Source: Isoetes taiwanensis
Lineage: Eukaryota; Streptophyta; Lycopodiopsida; Isoetales; Isoetaceae
DNA: 64,000 nucleotides
Assembly (NCBI GenBank): GCA_021234155.1
Contig: JAJEKV010000012.1
Span: 4,589,789 to 4,653,788 of the forward strand
Reading direction: 5' to 3'
Below the pieces are notes generated by a model. It was given only the letters and a program-made list of their open reading frames with translations, had not been told where the DNA came from and ran no database searches. The position numbers and the translations under genes were made by a program. Of this stretch, positions 45,538 through 54,392 are shown piece after piece. The first letter of the stretch is position 1. Each line of letters begins with the position of its first letter.

Positions 45538-46298
45538 TATGTAGCATAATAACAGGGGGTTTTTTTTGTACTTTTATACAGTTTTCTCTAAGGTTTTCAT
45601 ATGATTTGGTGGGCGTATTGCATAAGGTGTACTAATTGGTACATCTAGAGCGCACCAAGTATTTGCATGCAACTTGCGCCCTTTTTTATTTGGCCCTTCT
45701 TAATGGTCAAGATCAAAGGGCTTACAACAAAAGCCCTCTTTAAAAAGACAAGATCGAAGGGCTTACAACAAAAGCCCACTTTTTGGAAAAAAGGAAAAAA
45801 AAAAAAAAAGAAAAAAGGAAAAAAAAAAAAAAGGGAGAACACATGCAACCATCGTGCATATGCACTCTAGGGTTTCAGAGAGACTTAGGGTTTCATCTGG
45901 TCTGATAGTCGTGTCCATGCCCAGATGCTTCCAGATTCCGCCCAGAAGAGGAAGAATCAAAGCTCCCATTTTCCCAGGCATGCTCCAAGCATGTGGATTG
46001 ATTTCCTCACGCGCGGCAAAACACGAAAGTTGAGTCCGCGCCACCAGAATCGAAGAGGGCGTAGAAAGGAAATCGCCGCGACACGCCATCGGGGGCATGG
46101 CCATGAAGCGCTTCATATCAAGACATATTAGATTGTCGGGTTAGGCGACTAGCGTCTTCCCGGATGTTTTCCTCGGAAGCTCGGGCACTTATCCGGATAA
46201 AAGTTGTAACCGATAGGGTGTTATCCGTCATCAAGAACTGTCCAAAGGTGGATCCGGCAAAAGTTTCACCAACAGCTCACTTTGAGAAAGACCTGGGG
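45538..46298 (+). repeat. 761-bp tandem unit 1 upstream of the acyl carrier protein gene
   Basis: Starts TATGTAGCATAATAACAGGG and ends at GACCTGGGG. It is repeated at once as 46299-47059. It carries upstream sequence, an A-rich purine tract (about 45785-45834), a CTAGGGTTTCAGAGAG leader and the first part of the acyl carrier protein coding sequence. The Lys-rich and Phe-rich frames across the purine tract are artefacts. Confidence 0.93.
46097..46298 (+). pseudogene. Truncated acyl carrier protein pseudogene
   Basis: Starts at ATG 46097 with MAMKRFISRHIRLSG, then an early TAG and several small indels. The homologous sequence runs on through VLSVIKNCPKVDPAKVSP to KDLG, where it is cut by the start of the next tandem unit. 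The phosphopantetheine serine and helices 2-4 are missing, so no acyl carrier function is possible. Confidence 0.9.
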
Positions 46299-46851
46299 TA
46301 TGTAGCATAATAACAGGGGGTTTTTTTTGTACTTTTATACAGTTTTCTCTAAGGTTTTCATATGATTTGGTGGGCGTATTGCATAAGGTGTACTAATTGG
46401 TACATCTAGAGCGCACCAAGTATTTGCATGCAACTTTAGCCCTTTTTATTTGGCCCTTCTTAATGGTCAAGATCAAAGGGCTTACAACAAAAGCCCTCTT
46501 TAAAAAGACAAGATCGAAGGGCTTACAACAAAAGCCCACTTTTTGGAAAAAAGGAAAAAAAAAAAAAAGAAATAAGGAAGAAAAAAAAAAAGGGAGAACA
46601 CATGCAACCATCGTGCATATGCACTCTAGGGTTTCAGAGAGACTTAGGGTTTCATCTGGTCTGATAGTCGTGTCCATGCCCAGATGCTTCCAGATTCCGC
46701 CCAGAAGAGGAAGAATCAAAGCTCCCATTTTCCCAGGCATGCTCCAAGCATGTGGATTGATTTCCTCTCAAAAGAACACGAAAAGCCGAGTCTGCGACCC
46801 GAGAATCGAAGAGGGCGATGAAGGGAAATCGCCGCACACGCTATCCAGGGC
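46299..46851 (+). promoter_or_regulatory. Upstream region of the acyl carrier protein gene, inside a repeat unit
   Basis: This 553-base segment duplicates 45538-46096, and its first 120 bases also match the dispersed repeat at 26226. It contains a long purine tract (about 46548-46594) and then CTAGGGTTTCAGAGAGACTTAG at about 46624, a leader-like word. The transcription start was not located. The purine tract is a plausible promoter-proximal element in plants, but this is inference. Confidence 0.5.
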
Positions 46852-47196
46852 ATGGCCATGAAGCAGTTCATATCAAGACATATTAGATTGTCAGTTGGGC
46901 GCACTAGCGTCTTCCGACTGTTTTCCGGAGAAGCTCAGGGCACTTATCTGGATAAAAAAGTTGTAACCGATAGGGTGTTATCCGTCATCAAGAACTGTCC
47001 AAAGGTGGATCCGGCAAAAGTTTCACCAACAGCTCACTTTGAGAAAGACCTGGGGTTGGATAGCTTGGACACAGTAGAAGTTGTGATGGGTTTTGAAGAA
47101 GAATTTGCTTTGGAAATTCCTGATAATGAAGCTGACAAGATTGCTACATGCCATGATGCCATTGAGTACATTGCTTCACACCCAATGGCAAAATAG
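46852..47196 (+). CDS. Mitochondrial acyl carrier protein (114 aa, single exon)
   Basis: The protein has a basic, hydroxylated N-terminus (MAMKQFISRHIRLSVGRTS to about residue 25) typical of a mitochondrial targeting peptide, then the carrier domain from about residue 34. The 4'-phosphopantetheine site is D70-S71-L72 in LGLDSLDTVEVVM, followed by helix III with EEEFALEIPD and a C-terminal helix ending ASHPMAK, all characteristic of plant mtACP. It carries acyl intermediates of mitochondrial fatty acid and lipoate synthesis, and mtACP also serves as a complex I subunit with LYR proteins. The frame is complete and intronless over 345 bases. The ATG at 46852 is chosen, with a second in-frame ATG two codons later. 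A truncated copy lies just upstream. The lack of introns could mean a retrocopy, but no poly(A) tract marks the 3' side. Confidence 0.95.
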   Translation: MAMKQFISRHIRLSVGRTSVFRLFSGEAQGTYLDKKVVTDRVLSVIKNCPKVDPAKVSPTAHFEKDLGLDSLDTVEVVMGFEEEFALEIPDNEADKIATCHDAIEYIASHPMAK

Positions 47197-47368
47197 CTTA
47201 GTTGTGTATCCTCCATATTTTTTGGCAAAACAGATGCCACACCTTTGTTATACCATGGTAACACCTTCTAGACGAAGAGGCCGGGCTTCTTTGAATATGA
47301 GATTTGAATAATCATCATGTAACTTCAGAAATTGGACATGAAACTGGTTCTGGTTTTTTATGTAAGGT

Positions 47369-47632
47369 ATGGTGGCTTACTCCTTTGCAGTTACAGAGAT
47401 TTTAGAAGGATCAGTTTATGCCCACCAATTTCCGCCCATGGAAGTGGTGTACAGAGATGGATATTTTCATTCTTTAGATAGAATGCTCTGGATCTTCAAA
47501 AAAGCTAAGATAAGCAGCGTGAGGGTGCTTCTTATTCATATACCTTGTGAAAAATCTGTTCAACGATTCTCAGGACTTGATGCTTTGGATCTTGATGCGT
47601 GGAGTATATGCCTCGAGTTCGGGGATATGTGA
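47369..47632 (+). CDS. Unrecognised 87-aa ORF, possibly the first half of the next ORF
   Basis: Starts at ATG 47369, right after a possible donor (GTAAGGTATGG), 173 bases beyond the acyl carrier protein stop. The sequence includes MEVVYRDGYFHSLDRMLWIF and VRVLLIHIPCEKSVQRF, well mixed and protein-like. Its last 25 bases overlap the start of the 137-aa ORF in another frame, so the two may be one gene split by a single-base shift or joined by splicing. No family is recognised. Confidence 0.35.
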   Translation: MVAYSFAVTEILEGSVYAHQFPPMEVVYRDGYFHSLDRMLWIFKKAKISSVRVLLIHIPCEKSVQRFSGLDALDLDAWSICLEFGDM

Positions 47633-48021
47633 GAGAATATTGGTCCAAAGCAGAGCTCAAAGCAGAGATTAAATGTTTCTTCCAACATCTGATTCGCAGA
47701 TCAAATGCTAAACATAGGCAAGGTAAAGTTATTTATCATGGATATGATTTTCAAGATGAAAATGAATATGATGAATATGAAGAAGCTGGGCTTTTTGAAG
47801 AAGAATATGAAGCAGATGCATATGAAGATGACTATGAAGATGTATGTGAAGAATATAGCGCATATGAAGATCCACATGCATTTCCAAGTCCATTTCCAAA
47901 TGCATTTCCAAGTGCCCAAATAGGTGAATCCTTTTTTTCTCGCCTGTTCAGTTCAATCCGTGCATGGTCTGCTAGGCTTGTGCATTCCTTGAGAGCTATG
48001 GCGAAATTTCGCCGGACCTAG
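47608..48021 (+). CDS. Unknown 137-aa protein with acidic Tyr/Glu/Asp centre
   Basis: From ATG 47608, residues 1-42 are basic and helical (VREYWSKAELKAEIKCFFQH, then RRSNAKHRQGK). Residues 50-88 are very acidic, with EY/DY steps such as NEYDEYEEAG and YEADAYEDDYEDV. Residues 89-100 are Phe/Pro-rich (FPSPFPNAFPS), and residues 106-137 form an amphipathic basic helix (FFSRLFSSIRAWSARLVHSL). The mirrored basic-acidic-basic layout and full-length open frame favour a real protein over chance. The acidic centre is partly built from GAATATGAA-like repeats. I do not recognise it. It ends with a stop at 48019-48021. Confidence 0.5.
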   Translation: MPRVRGYVREYWSKAELKAEIKCFFQHLIRRSNAKHRQGKVIYHGYDFQDENEYDEYEEAGLFEEEYEADAYEDDYEDVCEEYSAYEDPHAFPSPFPNAFPSAQIGESFFSRLFSSIRAWSARLVHSLRAMAKFRRT

Positions 48022-48263
48022 AAGAGTGGTGTATTCTGTTAAAGGTATGCTACATTTTATTCTGTTTGCTTTTTTGGAGGAAGTAACTATGTAGCTCTTC
48101 CTCATTTCTTATTTTCCTCAGCATAAGAAGCTACTAAACCTTTGGCTGGCGGTGTACATTTAATGAAAAAGTTGCTTATGTATATTAATTGACTCCTCTG
48201 CTTTCCATTTTTTATGCAAACTGCTTGCGTTCTAGTTTGATTAGAATAACGAGAACAGAAATT
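48022..48263. other. AT-rich spacer, no gene seen
   Basis: A possible splice donor (AAAG|GTATGC) lies near 48042, and T-rich sequence follows. Nothing further is identifiable before the repeat starting at 48264. Confidence 0.35.
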
Positions 48264-48877
48264 TTAGGCCCGAAGGGCCGAAAATTTTTTTCGATATAAC
48301 AACCAACACATAGCTATCATTAACATTATTAACATAAACACATAACACATATTGCTACATGTTTTAAATGTCTTTTATATTCTCACGTCTGCTTTTTTTT
48401 ATGGCCCGAAGGGCCAAAAATTTTTTTTAGTATAATAACCAACACATAACTACCATTGACATTAATAAATATAACCATTGGATCCAACACATTTAAATTA
48501 AAATCCCCCTTAAACCCCCTTTGGTTTGGGTGCATATTCACACGGGTGACGTGGGCAGTGAGCCCTCATAATTGTATTTTGGACGTACGAAATCAACACC
48601 ATATAGTATTCCGGTTGAAATCTTATAGTATTTTGCGAATCTTATTATACAGTATAGCAAATCTTGTACTTGCATACCCCACAAATGAGGAGCTTTACGT
48701 ACGGTGTAGATTAAAGGATAAGGGGTGAATATGCCTATCCAACAGCTCTCGTTGCCCGGAGTCACCCCCCGTGTGAATATGCACCCAAACCAAAGGGGGT
48801 TTAAGGGGGATTTTAATTTAAATGTGTTGGATCCAATGGTTATATTTATTAATGTCAATGGTAGTTATGTGTTGGCA
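48264..48877. repeat. Nested copies of the GGCCC-hairpin repeat forming a ~120-bp inverted repeat
   Basis: Two hairpin starts in one orientation (GGCCCGAAGGGCC at about 48268 and 48403) are each followed by ATAAC..CAACACATA. From 48427 to 48550 the sequence matches 27908-28035. From about 48755 to 48877 the same sequence returns as reverse complement, and 48553-48755 matches the rest of the 27889 repeat inverted. Arms of about 120 bp around a 200-bp centre make a large foldback. The right arm stops before its hairpin at the junction with the duplication linker (48877). Confidence 0.8.
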
Positions 48878-49202
48878 TCAACCTTGCCACTACCATGTAT
48901 GAAGTTTGGAACTAAACTTAAAATGAAATTCATATAAACTAGTTATGGTGCCCGGCGTTGCCGGGCTTAGTAACAATTTGAAGAGGTGCCTCTGTCATTG
49001 TTGGCTAGAATAGACAATATGGTTTGGAGGGGCAAGGATAGTATAGAGGATCTTTTTAAGATTCATAGACACAGAGTTCAATATATGGATTTTATGTGTG
49101 TGGTATTTAGGACTTTAAACATGATTATGCTATATTGGACCAAGTACAAATACTCATACTGGATCTACTTGATAATTGCTTTAGATAGTTTGTCCTCTAT
49201 GT
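48877..49202. repeat. 326-bp linker shared with 37567-37894, preceding unit 3
   Basis: Second copy of the linker that leads into the duplication unit, nearly identical to 37567-37894. It contains the second Helitron-type 3' end. Its left edge abuts the foldback at 48877. Confidence 0.88.
48939..48966 (-). mobile_element. Helitron-type 3' terminus, copy 2
   Basis: Same hairpin (48966-48950), ACCATAA spacer and CTAG as at 37628-37655, with the same left flank back to CATCAACCTTGCC. The shared flank means this terminus was copied with its surroundings and not inserted twice independently. Confidence 0.68.
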
Positions 49203-51261
49203 CCTTGATTCCCACCCCGTGGATTTGTTGCCATGATTGGCCTTTGTTCCTTCCCTTTTTCTTCCTCCCCTCATCTTGTCTGCCTCTTCTTCACAATCCT
49301 GGAAAATATGGTAGTGACCCGACGACATCCCCTAAAGAAGGTATTCGGCAGTGTCGAGCTGCTGGATCATCTCTTGAGTTACTCTTGTGTTCAAGGGTGC
49401 TAGATCCAGTGGCTATATAAATGGTTCCCCGATCTTGTTGATGGTGTTGAAGTGCATGAATATTGATAGTACTGCCTGCGGCGATATATATTTATGCCTT
49501 TGGACTTTACAAGTCATGTAGTCTGGCATGTTTCTTGTCCTCTCCAAACCCGCTTCTTAACCTTCGAGCTGGTCTCGATTACCTTCTATGGAGATCCATC
49601 TTCCTCCTCTTGGTGGGAGAGTTACTTCAGAAGGACGAAGTTACTGGTCATACTCAGAGATGATGTCGGTGTAGAATGGGGTTCTGGACACAGTCATGTG
49701 AAGATCAAAGGTGCGGGCAAATAGTTGAAACATCTCTCCAACAGATACTTTTCAGATGTGATCTGCATCGTTATACTATTCGATGAAGCGGTAGGTGCCA
49801 TTAGAGTGAAGAAGGGCGCAAAAAGTGGTTGGCAAGATGACAAGAGGTTGAAAAAATCGCATAAGCAGAAGGATCTTATGTCTAGGTGAGAAAAAGAACC
49901 AAATGGGGGTTCCCTTCTATAGACTGAGGTTACTAGATTTCCATGTCAGACTGCCACTTGGAGAAGTCTAGGTTTTGAAAGATACGATGGAGCAATTTGA
50001 CTGATTTGAAGAGCTAAGCTACTTGGAACAAGACAAAATAACATGTTAGGGTAGTTTATTGTGTGATATTTGTATGAATTGTACTTGACAAAGGTCGACT
50101 CGGATCACTCGTGCTTAGCGGTCCATATGACTCAGTCATAAGTCTCCTGGATGAGAGTGCTGAGTTGGTGACGAATGAGCTGCCGTGTATGTCTTTTACA
50201 ATGCGGAGCTGGTGTATGCTTGAGTCTAAATGGCATCTTCTCAATTTCCCAAGCATAATCATAGGAAGAATCATCCTCAAAAATTCCAAGAGAAATCCAT
50301 AAACAATTTTCTAAGCCTCTAACAATGATTTTACGTTTGTTTTTCCATCAATTCTAAGCTCCAAGAAAAGAGACATTCTGTTGTGTGTCTTGCTTGCTCT
50401 ATGCAAATAGTAGTTATTATAATTAAATGATGAATAACATCTTTTGAATCTGTAAAACCTAAAAGTCTTTTATCGTGCCTTTATGAGAGGTTGTGAAGTA
50501 ACTTGCAACTGGTCTGTAATGTGCCAAGGAAATAGCATCTCCTCTTGCAAGATTGAATATGATGAATGAAACATAGATTCACTGCTTAAAACTTTTACCA
50601 CAGTGGAGGAAAGCTTAAAACTATTTTGAAAATTTGATGCACGCATTACCCATATGCAATGCAGATCCTGGATTTCTTAGTACGAGCCAAAAGAAAAAGA
50701 TGACATCCCACTTGCGTTTTTCCGTCTAGGGAAGAAACATTAACAATGGATTTTTGTATTGAATACCATCTACGTATTTGATATCTATAAATCATGTTGT
50801 TTCTAGTGCTGAAAGACGTAGCTCTCAACCTTAAATAACGACACTGAACATAAAAGCATGACAAAAATTGGCCTTGCCTACACCATAACCTTCTGGTGTG
50901 CCTTTTGCTAGTATTTTTTTTTAAGAGATAAGGTGGCACTCTCATTAATAAAAAGTTAGTGAGGTGGTAAAGCATTTATAAGTGGACTTTCCAAGAAGCT
51001 TCTTTTTTTTAAAAAAAATTGCCTTCTTGCAGTAGAGGAGTCAGATGAAGGTGGGGCCTACGTCATTGGATTCCTCTCATCGAGAGCTTTCCAGTAAGTG
51101 GTGTTTGGTACCGTTCCGCCACAGTTGGAGCCCACTTGATCGGATTCCAAGAATCTTCTTAGAATCTTAGGATTTTACGAAATCTATGTAATTTAATGGA
51201 ATCTAGGAGAACCTTCATGGGATCTTTAAGAATCTAGAGGAATCTCAATAGAACCTTAGAG
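49203..51261 (+). repeat. Segmental duplication, partial copy 3
   Basis: Matches 37895 onward and 29891 onward for about 2.06 kb, then stops inside the satellite at GAACCTTAGAG (51261). It is more diverged than copies 1 and 2 in its last kilobase (50280-51120), with small deletions. This suggests an older event or a different source. Confidence 0.92.
51144..51261. repeat. Truncated start of the AGAATCT satellite, copy 3
   Basis: First 118 bases of the satellite only. The break at 51261 leads straight into unrelated sequence (ACATAGCGTCTC) holding a minus-strand transposon-like ORF. Confidence 0.88.
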
Positions 51262-51785
51262 ACATAGCGTCTCTTCCTTGTGATCAAAGGATGCTCATCG
51301 ACCACCAAATCTTCCACATGGCCTTGGGTGGGCCTTGGGGTGTGTAGTTCAGTAGGGCAATCTAGAGTATCACCATTCTTGTGTGTAATATATCTAATTG
51401 GCCATCTCAACTGAGCTTGGGACTCCAGCAGCCCTGAGCACACAATGCAATCACTAGAGCTTCCCTGGGACATGATTGTATCAACTTCGATAAGAAGCTT
51501 CACAATGCCAACTCCAAGATGTTCATCTCCCAGCCTCTCATCATTCACACTATCAAATGGATCAACTGCAGTTATTATACCCTCTGCAAATACCGTCTGG
51601 TTGCAAGGGTGCAACAAAAGGCAACCCATCTTCCTCCATTGGAGCCTAGGGCAATGGCCTCCTTTGGACTTCCCTGGCTCCATTTTACTCATCTCACATG
51701 TTCCCTGAATGAAAAAGCTCACATTAAAACCATATAGCCCCAAACACCACAAATATGACCATATGAACCATATAAAACCATACAA
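51262..51785 (-). CDS. Transposon-protein-like C-terminal fragment
   Basis: A minus-strand frame open from 51785 through 51262 and on into satellite copy 3. The protein-like part runs from about MSKMEPGKSKGGHCPRLQWR to about PLITRKRRY. It includes VFAEGIITAVDPFDSVNDER and LGDEHLGVGIVKLLIEV, then LRWPIRYI. The order VA.G.(I/V)...DP....LG...(hydrophobic strand)...W resembles the C-terminal part of plant CACTA/Ptta-type transposon proteins, but I recognise it only by pattern. The upstream residues translate AT-rich repeats and are probably not coding. A possible acceptor precedes GTCEMSKM, so this may be a last exon. Confidence 0.4.
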
Positions 51786-52012
51786 ACATATTAAATATAA
51801 TCATATTAAATCATACAACCATATTAACTAAAATCATACAACCATATTAACTAAAATCATATAACCATATTAAAGCATACAACCACACTCATTCTAAACC
51901 ATATGTAAACATTGTAAACATATATAACCATTGAAACTATTCAACCATTGAAACCTTATTAAATACATAAGATAGCATATATAAACACATAACCTACCCT
52001 TTCATATCTTGT
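51786..52012. repeat. AT-rich tandem array built on ACCATATTAAATCAT
   Basis: About 200 bases of imperfect 15-20 base repeats (ACCATAT, ACAACCATATTAACTAAAATC). A simple low-complexity spacer between the transposon-like ORF and the next promoter region. Confidence 0.75.
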
Positions 52013-52150
52013 CATGTCCACGTGGCGCCTCTTCAGAGGCTGAAACCGTGGCCATGTCAGCAATCCGCACTGCCACGTCATGGAGGGCATGGCCCACACG
52101 TGACAATGGTTTTTATTATTGCACTTTTACGAGGTTCGAGGGTGCGGCCG
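52013..52150 (+). promoter_or_regulatory. Probable promoter with several ACGT-core (G-box/ABRE-like) motifs
   Basis: Four ACGT cores lie within 85 bases: CCACGTGGCG (52019), CCACGTCATGG (52074) and CACACGTGACA (52096) are the clearest. ACGT-core boxes bind bZIP and bHLH factors in plants, and clusters are typical of light- or ABA-responsive promoters. CT-rich leader-like sequence follows (52140-52260). There is no clean TATA box. Binding is inferred from motif only. Confidence 0.55.
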
Positions 52151-52582
52151 GGTCGCACCCTCTTCCTCTCCTCCCCACCATTCTTCCTCCCCCTGTTTTT
52201 CTCTCGATCACTCATCCTCCCTGTTTCCTTAGGGCTTTCTGCGTCCGGCGATCGATCGAACCGAAGCGATTCCAAGGCCATCTTATGACAAAGAAATGTT
52301 GGTCGACGGATCGGGGCGCTTCCAAATAAGTTCTCGCCAGCAGATTCATTGTTCGAGCGGGCGCTTTCACCGCCGAGAAGAAAGTGAGGCCCTTTTAGTC
52401 TTTGCTTTTTAGTTTTCTCAGAAGTCCTTTAGTGCATTTTACTTATATTACATTTGTTAGAGGCTCTTATTGATCCCTGATACAATTTACAGCCCGAGAA
52501 ATCCTTATTCACGCTTTGCCAACGACTATACCCACATGGAAGCGAACTCGGAAGCCTCCTCCTCATCCAGCAAATCTTCCAG
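52150..52582 (+). CDS. Leader exon and first coding exon of the putative FCP1-domain gene
   Basis: A CT-rich leader runs to a donor AAA|GTGAGG at 52383/52384. The acceptor TTTACAG at 52492 opens an exon 52493-52582 with ATG 52536, encoding MEANSEASSSSSKSSR and ending at a strong donor CCAG|GTATGT in phase 2. The predicted next exon (55265-55374) continues in phase as GVEEDERASRHDSVKKRG, and the junction regenerates the arginine. The 2.68-kb intron between them contains the hairpin arrays. The model rests on splice signals and composition alone. The immediately following acceptor at 52742 would lead to a stop. Confidence 0.45.
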
Positions 52583-53209
52583 GTATGTTTTTGTAATATC
52601 ATACCCTTTTTTAATCTCATTTCTCAGACTTTGTTCTCCAATTCTTTGTACTCTTCTCCACATTCTCTTTTTCTCATTGATCTCTGTTTTCTGTTTTTGT
52701 TATCTTTTTCTTGCTTGTGGTTGAATTGAATACATTGTACAGGCACAAGTGAGAATAGTGGTTAGAGTAGTAGCAAGCAACCGAGATAGAAATCATCAGA
52801 GACTGGTGTTAGGAACTAAGATATTGCGAGCATTAACGTAACATAACTAGGAATGTCTTTCTCCCAAAGAAGAACTAAGAATAGGAATTGCTTCAATAGA
52901 ATCTCCATTTCTAACTCACAAAGAAATCCAATGCGGGGAGACATGCATGGGAGTGGCGAAGTTGGGAATACTTCACTTGCCAGCAGTCCGGAAGTGCGGG
53001 CCTTCTTCTCGACTCGCCAGTAGAACTTCCCGACTTCAGGCGAAGAAGAGAGTGTACACTCTGACTTGTTGGCGGTTGAGGGATTCTCGACTCGCGGTCC
53101 GATTGCACAGACTACCCAATGTCTTCACATTCTTTAGAACCTCGCTGCAGCCTTCTCGACTGCGTGAGTCGAGAATGTGATACCTTGCCAATGGCTCTTT
53201 TTGCGTCGC

Positions 53210-54392
53210 GGGTGCCTCCACCGGTCACGAGCCACTCTCCTTGAACCATGCTCATCGAATATTGCGAAGAGGACGGCTCCGGCCGGTGGAGGCCTCGGCG
53301 ACTAACCCTGAAGTTGCTGGCCGCTTTCTCCGACTTCGTGAGTCGAAAACGCAGTTCTAGTGCACTCTAGAGCTGGCTGCGGGCGATCTTAACCACTCTC
53401 CTTCTATCTTCCTCGGACATTGCGAAGGGAAGTGGTTTTCACCGGTCTGCCGCAGCCAACTCTTAAAACCCAATTCTCTATTATTGCTGTGGCCTCTACC
53501 CAATCAAAGACCGCTCCTTGAACCATCTTCGTCGAATATTGCGAAGGGATGGGATCGATTGGGTGGAGGCCTCAAATGACTAACCACTAGAGGTGCTGGC
53601 AGCTTTCGACTCGTGAGTCGAAAAAAACAAGCTACCCGATACCTCTAGAGCTGGCTCTAGACGGTCTTTAACAACTCTCCTTCTATCTTCCTCGGACATT
53701 GCGAAGGGAAGTTGTTTTGACCCCCTCTGCCCAGCAGCCAACTCCTAGCAACCCACGGGGAAACCACGCGAGTTTGCTGTATGCATTCTCGGCTCGCGAA
53801 GTGGGAATGCCTTTACCCAACCGCACTCCATGTGTACCATCCGGAGTTCTCGATGGCTAAGGCATTCTCGACTTGCGCAGTCGGAAATATAGACACAAGC
53901 CAACTCTGCTATCGGGGAAACCATAGAGCTTCGTCATGATTCTGCGCCTCGGCGGTGGAATGCCTTAACCAACAGGCACTCCGTGTGTACTAACCCGAGT
54001 TACGGATGGTTAAGGCATTCTCGACTGCGGTAGTCGAGACGTAGCAAAGGCAGCGACCAACGTGCATTCTCGACTCGCCAAGTCGAAATCCCTTAGCCGA
54101 CCAATTCTCCGTGTATGGTAGCGGTGGCCTCGACCGGAGTCACTCTCCTTCGAACCATCTTACGTCGGTATTGCGAAGGAGGGGCTCGCACCCAGGTGGA
54201 GGCCTCTACAACTAACCACAGGGGAAACCACAGAGAGGAAGCCAAGGCTTGCATTCTCTACAAGTACTGCACTTTCTATTCTCCTGTTTTTAGTCCCAAG
54301 TGCCTCTAGCCTGTCTGAGCCACTCTCCTTCGAACCATCTTCCTCGAATATTGCGAAGAGGAGTGGTTCGGACAGGGTGGAGGCCCCTCCGA
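53210..54392. repeat. Six larger hairpin units with covarying arms
   Basis: Units at about 53211-53309, 53370-53460, 53487-53575, 53648-53745, 54119-54215 and 54300-54392 share a core (CTCCTTcnA..CATCTTC, TCGAATATTGCGAAG or GGACATTGCGAAG). Each is flanked by arms that pair within the unit though their sequence changes between units. The first four form two tandem ~278-bp repeats (units 1-2 and 3-4). A further inverted pair, GGAATGCCTTAACCA (53957) with TGGTTAAGGCATTC (54007), lies between units 4 and 5. Confidence 0.8.

Noticed and set aside
45645-46131. Lys-rich and Phe-rich frames upstream of the acyl carrier protein gene
   Set aside because: They span the A-rich purine tract. Composition is driven by the tract and the frames differ between the two tandem units.
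46097-46298. A second working acyl carrier protein gene
   Set aside because: It has an early in-frame stop and indels and ends before the phosphopantetheine serine.
53153-54392. CRISPR array
   Set aside because: The repeats are palindromes of varying sequence with irregular spacing and no constant-length spacers, in a plant nuclear context with introns and LTR elements.
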